12,635 nt of DNA from an uncultured Bacteroidales bacterium (GTDB taxonomy: Bacteria; Bacteroidota; Bacteroidia; Bacteroidales; UBA932). The position numbers and the translations under genes were made by a program. Below are positions 1-4,748 of this stretch, in pieces. The stretch spans positions 1 through 12,635 of the forward strand of contig CAJOMB010000027.1 in assembly GCA_905235615.1 (NCBI GenBank), given 5' to 3'. The notes beneath the pieces were generated by a model. It was not told where the DNA came from. It saw only the letters and a list, made by a program, of their open reading frames with translations, and did not search any database. Position 1 is the first letter of the stretch. Each line of letters opens with the position of its first letter.

Positions 1-37
1 TCACCGAAATGAACAGATTAACCAATAACCCCAACCC

Positions 38-490
38 ATGCGCGCAGTAATTCAAAGAGTCTCATCCGCTTCCGTCAGCATCGACGGAAAGGAGAAATCG
101 GCCATCGGAGAGGGCTTGCTGATTCTCCTCGGCATAGGCCATGAAGACGGGCAGGAAGATATCGACTGGCTGGTAAAGAAGATCGCCGGACTCCGCATTT
201 TCAACGACGATGCCGGTATAATGAACCGAAGCGTGGTGGACGTTGGCGGCGAGGCCCTGGTCGTGAGCCAGTTCACGCTGATGGCATCCACCAGGAAGGG
301 CAACCGGCCATCCTATATGGGCGCGGCCGGCCACGAAATGGCCATTCCGCTATACGAGCAGTTCTGCGATGCGCTGTCCGTCGCCATCGGCCGTCCGGTA
401 GGAACCGGTGAATTTGGCGCAGACATGAAAGTGGCCCTGGTGAATGACGGCCCGGTGACTATAGGCATGGACACAAAGAATAAGGAATAA
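38..490 (+). CDS. dtd: D-aminoacyl-tRNA deacylase (Dtd)
   Basis: This cytoplasmic proofreading enzyme hydrolyses D-aminoacyl-tRNA (and Gly-tRNA-Ala), releasing the mischarged amino acid and recycling the tRNA. The protein is 150 aa, the normal length for DTD1. It starts with the typical MRAVIQRV, carries the SQFTL signature at residues 77-81 that lines the active site, and has the Gly-cisPro motif in NDGPVT at residues 136-141, which excludes L-amino acids. No Shine-Dalgarno sequence is visible before the ATG, which is usual in Bacteroidetes. Only 37 bases precede it; upstream frames close at TGA 10-12 and TAA 26-28, so an earlier gene may end just outside, but nothing identifies it. yccF follows after 20 bp and is probably cotranscribed. 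The identification rests on length plus both family motifs. Confidence 0.96.
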   Translation: MRAVIQRVSSASVSIDGKEKSAIGEGLLILLGIGHEDGQEDIDWLVKKIAGLRIFNDDAGIMNRSVVDVGGEALVVSQFTLMASTRKGNRPSYMGAAGHEMAIPLYEQFCDALSVAIGRPVGTGEFGADMKVALVNDGPVTIGMDTKNKE

Positions 491-510
491 AAAATAACAA
501 GTCTGCAATT

Positions 511-885
511 ATGAAATTTCTCGGCAACATACTCTGGCTCATTCTGGGCGGCATCTTCATCGCCCTGATATACTACTTTGTCGGTCTGCTGATGTGCATA
601 TCCATCATCGGCATACCCTTCGGAGTGCAGCTCTTTAAACTGGGCACTTACGCCCTCTGGCCCTTCGGCCACGAACTGGTGAACGGCCCGGGTGAGCCCG
701 GTTGTGTATCGGTGGTGATGAACCTCATCTGGATTCTCTTCGGCTGGTGGGAGATTGCCCTCATCCATCTGACCTGCGGCCTCATTTTCTGCATCACCAT
801 TGTAGGAATTCCATGGGGCATACAGCATTTCAAGATGGCCATTGCCACCATCTTCCCGTTTGGAAAAGAAATTAGCTATCTTTGA
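511..885 (+). CDS. yccF: YccF-family (DUF307) inner-membrane protein
   Basis: This is a 124-aa integral membrane protein of the YccF family, whose biochemical function is not established. It is made of two copies of one unit: residues 6-56 and 71-121 align without gaps at an offset of 65. Each copy starts with N-x-x-W-x-x, runs through a hydrophobic stretch, then has an (S/T)I(I/V)GIP(F/W)G(V/I)Q motif and closes with PFG(H/K)E. The GIP-G-Q and PFG motifs are family hallmarks. Each repeat probably supplies a hairpin or pair of membrane segments, so the protein may be a duplicated structure. It lies 20 bp after dtd on the same strand, suggesting cotranscription, though no functional link is known. 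A TATCTTTG element (877-884) lies inside its last codons and may have served the gene downstream. Confidence 0.9.
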   Translation: MKFLGNILWLILGGIFIALIYYFVGLLMCISIIGIPFGVQLFKLGTYALWPFGHELVNGPGEPGCVSVVMNLIWILFGWWEIALIHLTCGLIFCITIVGIPWGIQHFKMAIATIFPFGKEISYL

Positions 886-899
886 AAGAGTAAATTTTG

Positions 900-1058
900 A
901 TGGCTCGGGACAAGATGGTTTGGTTTAACCAGCAAAGCATTGTAGAACTTTTTGGAACCTCAAAGCAGAATGTCAGCTGGAATTCATCTAACATATTGAG
1001 AGATAGAAAGTTTGCTTACGATTCGGTTGTTAAGAATTATTTGACAACTGCCGCATGA
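900..1058 (+). pseudogene. Truncated RhuM-family protein, N-terminal fragment
   Basis: This 52-codon frame has an in-frame stop at 891-893 just upstream, so ATG 900 is a natural start. The protein reads MVWFNQQSIVELFGTSKQNV and, later, DSVVKNYLTTAA. That matches the beginning of RhuM-type proteins (typically over 300 aa), whose N-terminal region has the pattern VWL-Q-x-x-(M/I)-x-ELF-x-T-x-x-NVS, then NI, then DSV-K-x-x-LTTA-DGK. In relatives the next codons encode Asp-Gly. Here GATGGT is present at 1057-1062, but one nucleotide out of frame, so the frame hits TGA at 1056-1058. The rest of RhuM is missing: hepT ends 4 bp later on the other strand, and nothing RhuM-like was seen at 2180-2395. 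A TATCTTTG element at 877-884 could be its old promoter, but no TTTG lies at the right spacing. The fragment is probably non-functional, though a short translated product cannot be excluded. Confidence 0.6.
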
Positions 1059-1062
1059 TGGT

Positions 1063-1413
1063 TTACGCTCGCCAAGAATCGAGAAGTGCCTCAATCTGCC
1101 TTTTTAGATTAGGGACATCTTCCAACGCCGTTTGCCACAATAACTCTGGCAGCACCGTTGCATATCCGTGAACGAGGACATGTCGCATTCTAATGATATC
1201 ATTCCAGGGTATGTCTGTGTGCGCCTCTTTGAAGTCAGTGGATAGCATGTACGATGCTTCACCGATAATTTCGACATTTTTCACTACGGCGAAATAGCGT
1301 AATTTATCAGTCATGAGCTCCTCCAATGAGTATCCCACGGTGAATGAGATGATATGATTGGCGGCTTGAATTATATCCAGAAGCCTGCCCTTGTCGCGTT
1401 CAGGCTCTCTCAT
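1063..1413 (-). CDS. hepT: HepT-like HEPN ribonuclease toxin (DUF86)
   Basis: This is a 116-aa protein of the HepT/DUF86 family. In characterised MNT/HepT pairs it is a HEPN ribonuclease toxin that is silenced when its partner nucleotidyltransferase AMPylates a tyrosine near the active site. The HEPN motif R-x4-H-x-Y is intact at R77, H82 and Y84 (RHVLVHGY); the position after the arginine is His rather than the commoner Asn. The body is a run of predicted helices with the usual pattern: an N-terminal helix with D-I-I-x-A, a middle helix with E-I-I-G-E-A, then W-x-x-I-I-R-M-R. Its ATG lies 14 bp inside the end of the upstream nucleotidyltransferase gene, so the two are translationally coupled in antitoxin-then-toxin order. 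The gene and its partner are clearly AT-richer than the flanks, which fits acquisition by transfer. Toxicity is inferred from family knowledge. Confidence 0.9.
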   Translation of the reverse strand: MREPERDKGRLLDIIQAANHIISFTVGYSLEELMTDKLRYFAVVKNVEIIGEASYMLSTDFKEAHTDIPWNDIIRMRHVLVHGYATVLPELLWQTALEDVPNLKRQIEALLDSWRA

Positions 1414-2170
1414 AAATCAGTACTTTATCACTATTGATGCTTTCTTCTGCAAACGGTTTAACGGAACCTTCTGCCACCAGATCCACTTTTTTCCCAAGAA
1501 TCTGCTCCAAAGTATTGACCATTCCTGCATATTGAAGAAGTCCAATAGGGGCGGAACGGTCCAAATCGACAAGAATATCTATGTCGCTAACAGGCATCTC
1601 CTCCATTCTGGAGAAAGAACCAAACAGCCAAGCCTTTTTGATTGGCTCACCGCGGAAGTATTCTTGAATATTATGAACAATCTTCACTCGCTCTTGATTG
1701 AGTCGGCTGATACGCTCCTGCGTTTGCTCCTTTTCGCCTTTTCTGGCTGCGTAACGTAAAAGTCGGGACGTGTTCACCGAATACACCTCAAACGCTCGCT
1801 GATAATTATTTTGGATCTCTTCGTCTGTAAGAGAGGAATACTCCTTATCTGATTCATAGTCCACCAGAATCTTTTCCAAATCAGGAACCCTGATACCATC
1901 CTCATAACGAAGCGGAGCTTCGGTTATAAGGGGTTTGACAAGGATAAAATCATGAAGGTCATTAATCATCAAATAGGCATTCCGCATAAGCGCCACTTCT
2001 TCGAATTGCTGTTTTAAGATGGTAAGGACTTGTTCGCACATGCGTCTTGGAACTTCTACAATCAAGTTCCTGCCATTATCGGTGATGCAGTGGTCCATTC
2101 CGACAAATGAATCAATCAGGCAGGCAGCGACCGACCGCATCTTGGGCGTTATGATGGTTTTATACTCCAT
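1400..2170 (-). CDS. MNT-type nucleotidyltransferase antitoxin with N-terminal DUF6577/AbiEi-like domain
   Basis: The C-terminal part (about residues 165-256 of 256) is a minimal nucleotidyltransferase. It has GS at 184-185, then ten residues, then DID at 196-198 and a third Asp at D230 (KKVDLV): a complete Mg-binding triad of the MntA type. In known systems MntA transfers AMP from ATP to the HepT tyrosine. The N-terminal 155 residues are extra. They end with PDLEKILVDYESDKEYSSL (96-114) and AFEVYSVNTSRLLRYAARKG (126-145). This resembles the TLEK-(L/M)-VD-x-(F/Y) and AF-x-x-Y-x-(V/I)-N-x-x-x-(L/M)-x-(R/N)YA-(K/R)-R pattern of Bacteroidetes DUF6577 and AbiEi-like antitoxins, but without their usual N-terminal winged helix. 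ATG 2170 is preferred over the in-frame TTG at 2179, because that TTG lies inside the promoter -7 element. The nucleotidyltransferase call is firm; the N-terminal assignment is from remembered family patterns. Confidence 0.87.
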   Translation of the reverse strand: MEYKTIITPKMRSVAACLIDSFVGMDHCITDNGRNLIVEVPRRMCEQVLTILKQQFEEVALMRNAYLMINDLHDFILVKPLITEAPLRYEDGIRVPDLEKILVDYESDKEYSSLTDEEIQNNYQRAFEVYSVNTSRLLRYAARKGEKEQTQERISRLNQERVKIVHNIQEYFRGEPIKKAWLFGSFSRMEEMPVSDIDILVDLDRSAPIGLLQYAGMVNTLEQILGKKVDLVAEGSVKPFAEESINSDKVLIYERA

Positions 2171-2176
2171 TTTCTG

Positions 2177-2207
2177 CAAAGATATTCACTTCTGGCAATA
2201 TTTCAAA
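2177..2207 (-). promoter_or_regulatory. Bacteroidetes-type promoter of the MNT/HepT operon
   Basis: Read on the minus strand, TTTG (2207-2204) is followed by exactly 19 bp and then TATCTTTG (2184-2177). This matches the Bacteroidetes primary sigma consensus TTTG-N19-21-TAnnTTTG at every fixed position. The ATG of the nucleotidyltransferase (2170-2168) follows six bases after the TTTG, so a start point at the usual distance would give a leader of only a few bases. No other promoter is needed for the two-gene unit. Confidence 0.75.
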
Positions 2208-2226
2208 TAAATTGCCAATCAATTTA
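2208..2226. promoter_or_regulatory. Inverted repeat abutting the MNT/HepT -33 element, candidate operator
   Basis: TAAATTG and CAATTTA form perfect 7-bp arms around a 5-bp spacer (CCAAT). The dyad ends exactly where the -33 TTTG of the toxin-antitoxin promoter begins, a position suited to a repressor. Autoregulation by the antitoxin is typical of such operons but is inferred here; the sequence is AT-rich and a chance dyad is possible. Confidence 0.4.
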
Positions 2227-2228
2227 GG

Positions 2229-2238
2229 CCGATATCGG
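2229..2238. repeat. Perfect 10-bp palindrome CCGATATCGG upstream of the MNT/HepT promoter
   Basis: A perfect, unspaced palindrome lies 2 bp beyond the inverted repeat at 2208-2226 and about 20 bp upstream of the -33 element. It could be a second protein-binding site. No other copy was noticed in the window. Its role is unknown. Confidence 0.35.
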
Positions 2239-2354
2239 GACATTAAGGATAAATTCCTTCGATAGCCGGAAATTTGCGTTTTTAAACCAATTGCATTATG
2301 GAACAGAAAAAGAAGTGTATCGAAAATCATTACAATCATCTCGGAAAAAAACCG

Positions 2355-2362
2355 TATTTTTG
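2355..2362 (+). promoter_or_regulatory. Possible -7 element for the DUF1653-TSCPD gene
   Basis: TATTTTTG matches TAnnTTTG and lies 33 bp before the ATG at 2396, in the AT-rich gap after the minus-strand toxin-antitoxin promoter. No TTTG was found 19-21 bp upstream, so only half of the promoter consensus is present. It would drive the DUF1653-TSCPD, GNAT, hydrolase and recG run. Confidence 0.4.
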
Positions 2363-2395
2363 TAATTGATATTGAAACTGATTTACCACCTTGCA

Positions 2396-2935
2396 ATGGA
2401 ACAGTACTACCGACACTTCCGCAACCGGAAAATCTACCGATTCGTGACCTTTGCCACCCTTGAGGCTACAGAGGAGGAAGCCGTGGTGTACCAGGCCATG
2501 TATGGAGATCGCCGATTTTGGATTCGGACAAAGACCAACTTCTTTGAAGAGGTTCTTTATGATGACGAAATGGTTCCGCGTTTCCAGCCCATCACAAAAG
2601 TAGAAGCTCTTAAGGAAATAGTAACAACCACTCAACCCATACAAGAAATGAGAGACGTAACCAAACTTTCAGATACCTCCGCAGACGGAATTCGCAGCAC
2701 GTCATTCGCAACCTGCGGTGTAACCTGCTCTACGCAGATCAATCTCCAGACTGAGGGAGACATCATCCGCCGGGTAGAAATCGTCAAAGGCTGCGACGGC
2801 AACACCAAGGGCCTGGCGAAGCTCTGTGAAGGCCGGAAGGTGGAGGAGGTCATCGGCCTTTTGGAGGGTATTGACTGCAAGGGGCGGGGCACCAGCTGCC
2901 CGGACCAGTTGGCCAGGGCGCTCAAGGAGTTGTGA
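2396..2935 (+). CDS. DUF1653-TSCPD two-domain protein
   Basis: This 179-aa protein joins two small domains that are usually separate proteins. Residues 4-63 follow the DUF1653 pattern: YYRHF-x-N-x-x-Y, then E-x-x-VVYQAMYGDRRFW-R and F-x-E-V. Residues 103-179 match the small TSCPD family (TIGR03905): T-x-G, C-S, GC-GN-KG, EG-x-x-x-EEVIGLL-GI-C and TSCPDQLA at 166-173. Cysteines at 107, 111, 133, 144, 161 and 168 could bind a metal. The TSCPD domain also occurs at the end of B12-dependent ribonucleotide reductases, but no function is established for either small family. The linker (about 64-102) contains Met85, a possible internal start that would release the TSCPD part alone. The ATG at 2396 is chosen over the in-frame TTG at 2366 because it begins directly at the DUF1653 domain. 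The first half is AT-richer than the second, which may mark a recent join. Confidence 0.85.
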   Translation: MEQYYRHFRNRKIYRFVTFATLEATEEEAVVYQAMYGDRRFWIRTKTNFFEEVLYDDEMVPRFQPITKVEALKEIVTTTQPIQEMRDVTKLSDTSADGIRSTSFATCGVTCSTQINLQTEGDIIRRVEIVKGCDGNTKGLAKLCEGRKVEEVIGLLEGIDCKGRGTSCPDQLARALKEL

Positions 2936-2941
2936 GCCGCC

Positions 2942-3412
2942 ATGAACAGGATCAGAAAGGCGGAACAGAGAGACCTGGAGGCTGTGAACGGCCTTCTGCG
3001 GCAGGTGCTGGCGGTCCATCACAAGGGGCGGCCGGACTTGTTCCGGGAAGTGGGGAAGAAGTACACGGACGCGCAGCTTCTGGCCCTGTTCGATGACCCG
3101 CAGACGCCGGTCTTCGTGTATGAAAGGGACGGAGAGGTGTTGGGTTATGCCTTCTGCGCCCTCCGGCAGCAGGGGAGCGGCAGCCTCCAGGAGCTCACCA
3201 CCCTCTATGTGGATGATCTCTGCGTCCACGAGAAGGCCCGCGGGGAGCATATCGGCTCGGCGCTTTTTGAATACGTGAAAGCCTTTGCCCGGGAAAAGGG
3301 CTGCCACAATATCACCCTTCACGTGTGGGAGTGCAACCCTGCCGCAAGGACCTTCTACGAGTCTCTTGGCCTGAAACCGCAATACACGTCCATGGAAATG
3401 GTTTTAAAATAA
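2942..3412 (+). CDS. GNAT-family N-acetyltransferase
   Basis: This 156-aa protein is a single GNAT domain, expected to transfer an acetyl group from acetyl-CoA to an amine on a small molecule or protein; the substrate cannot be told from sequence. The N-terminus (I-R-K-A-E-x-x-D-L-x-A-V) is the usual first strand and helix. Motif A, the acetyl-CoA pyrophosphate loop, is at about 94-108 (CVHEKARGEHIGSAL, with R100-x-x-x-I-G), after the strand LYVDDL. Motif B follows at about 132-144 (NPAARTFYESLGL), with the Tyr139 often used as the general acid. It starts 6 bp after the DUF1653-TSCPD gene, so the two are probably cotranscribed. The serine hydrolase follows after 13 bp. Confidence 0.92.
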   Translation: MNRIRKAEQRDLEAVNGLLRQVLAVHHKGRPDLFREVGKKYTDAQLLALFDDPQTPVFVYERDGEVLGYAFCALRQQGSGSLQELTTLYVDDLCVHEKARGEHIGSALFEYVKAFAREKGCHNITLHVWECNPAARTFYESLGLKPQYTSMEMVLK

Positions 3413-3413
3413 T

Positions 3414-3422
3414 TATCTTTGC
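3414..3422 (+). promoter_or_regulatory. -7 promoter element immediately before the serine hydrolase start
   Basis: TATCTTTGC lies in the 13-bp gap after the GNAT gene, with only ACA between it and the ATG at 3426. It matches TAnnTTTGC fully, but no TTTG is present 19-21 bp upstream, so promoter strength is uncertain. If active it would give a nearly leaderless transcript for the hydrolase and recG, independent of the upstream genes. Confidence 0.5.
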
Positions 3423-3425
3423 ACA

Positions 3426-4748
3426 ATGAACAAACATCGCATATCGCGTATCATCCTGGCCGTCCTGCTGGCGGCCATTCTGGGCGGCTGCCTGTACCTG
3501 AATCCGCTTCTGCCCATCATCACCGGTTATGCTGCCAAGAACCTGGCATCGGCCGTATTTGTTTCCGGCAGAGACGCTTCCGAGGTGGAAAAGCTGGACC
3601 TGCACTTCTCCTTCATCCAATATACCCGCAACAAGGTGGATTACGAGCACAAGACGGTCACCAGCCGCTTCCTTTGGGGCAAGTCCGTGGCCGCCTTCCG
3701 AGAGGGCTACGGCGTCACCCTGCTCCGCGGCAAGGACAAGGATGCCTTCCTGGCGCAGGCCTTCCCCCTTCCGGCCGATCCGGACTTCCCGGAACTCCTG
3801 CCTGCGGGAGACCCCGGAACCGCGGCAAGGCTGGAGCCCATCGCCCGTGCCTTCGTGGATGAGAAGGCCTACAACGGCACCCCCTTCGCCTTCGTGGTGC
3901 TACACAATGGCGGCATCGTGTCCGAGCGTTACGGCAGCGGCATCACCCCGGAAACGAGGCTCCTTGGCTGGAGCATGGGAAAGAGCTTTACCGGCGCCCT
4001 CGCCGGCATCATGGCAGGGGATTCCCTGGTCGATATCCACGCCCCCATGGACATCCCGGAGTGGCAGGCCGATGAGCGCCGCACCATCACCCTCGGCGAC
4101 CTCCTGCAGATGCAGAGCGGCCTGGAGTGGAACGAGGACTACGGCAACCGTTCCGACGTGAACATCATGCTCCACCAGGCCGAAGACATGGGCCTCTATG
4201 CCCTTTCCAAGCCCCTGGAACACACCCCCGGCACCTTCTGGTACTACTCCAGCGGTACCGCCAATATCGTCATGCGTTATCTCCGCGGGAAATTCTCCTC
4301 CGACGAGGAATTCCAGGCCTATATGCGCCGGCGGCTTTTTGGCCCCCTCGGCATAGACAATCCCCATTTCGAGACGGACATGAGCGGCACCCCCGTGGGC
4401 TCTTCCTACCTGTATGTGACGGCCCGGGATTTCGCCCGCTTCGGCCAGCTGTATTTGAACGACGGCTGCCTGGGCGGAGCCCGCATCCTCCCGGAAGGAT
4501 GGGTGGATTACACCCGGACGCCCGCATCGGCCAGTGAAGGGGCCTATGGTGCCTTTTTCTGGCTCAACCGCAACCACAATCTGCCCGACGTCCCCGAAGA
4601 CATGTTTTCCTGCCAGGGGCACGATGGCCAGCAAATCTACATCATTCCCTCCGAGGAGCTGGTGGTGGTGATTCTGGGCTATTCCCCCAAGCCGGACCAT
4701 GTGATAGACTTCAACGCCTTGCTTCGTGATATCATCTCCGCCCTGTAG
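3426..4748 (+). CDS. Membrane-attached serine hydrolase, class C beta-lactamase-like
   Basis: This 440-aa protein is of the beta-lactamase-related serine hydrolase group (COG1680; esterases, 6-aminohexanoate-dimer hydrolases, D-aminopeptidases). The nucleophile motif S-x-x-K is SMGK at 183-186. The Y-S-S motif at 274-276 (in WYYSSGTAN) supplies the catalytic tyrosine, and H399-D-G401 takes the place of the KTG triad. These are the normal active-site elements, so the enzyme should be active, but an esterase or amidase role is more likely than antibiotic resistance. The N-terminus (residues 8-21) is a hydrophobic export segment ending in L-G-G-C22, a weak lipobox; it could equally be a membrane anchor. 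About 130 residues precede the catalytic domain and have no recognised family. The gene ends in TAG directly abutting the ATG of recG, suggesting coupled expression. Confidence 0.88.
   Translation: MNKHRISRIILAVLLAAILGGCLYLNPLLPIITGYAAKNLASAVFVSGRDASEVEKLDLHFSFIQYTRNKVDYEHKTVTSRFLWGKSVAAFREGYGVTLLRGKDKDAFLAQAFPLPADPDFPELLPAGDPGTAARLEPIARAFVDEKAYNGTPFAFVVLHNGGIVSERYGSGITPETRLLGWSMGKSFTGALAGIMAGDSLVDIHAPMDIPEWQADERRTITLGDLLQMQSGLEWNEDYGNRSDVNIMLHQAEDMGLYALSKPLEHTPGTFWYYSSGTANIVMRYLRGKFSSDEEFQAYMRRRLFGPLGIDNPHFETDMSGTPVGSSYLYVTARDFARFGQLYLNDGCLGGARILPEGWVDYTRTPASASEGAYGAFFWLNRNHNLPDVPEDMFSCQGHDGQQIYIIPSEELVVVILGYSPKPDHVIDFNALLRDIISAL

Noticed and set aside
2171..2179. TTG at 2179 as start of the nucleotidyltransferase, and similarly TTG at 12545 for rnhA.
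   Set aside because: Both TTG codons lie within a TATCTTTGC promoter element, so they would probably not be transcribed; the ATGs just downstream fit the protein families.
2160..2396. A 78-codon minus-strand frame covering the gap between the toxin-antitoxin start and the DUF1653 gene.
   Set aside because: It overlaps the start of the nucleotidyltransferase gene and its promoter, shows no family motif, and the region is better explained as regulatory.
3426..4748. The beta-lactamase-like gene as an antibiotic-resistance determinant.
   Set aside because: It has an HDG in place of the KTG motif and a long non-family N-terminal region, and resembles the esterase/peptidase branch of COG1680; nothing points to resistance.
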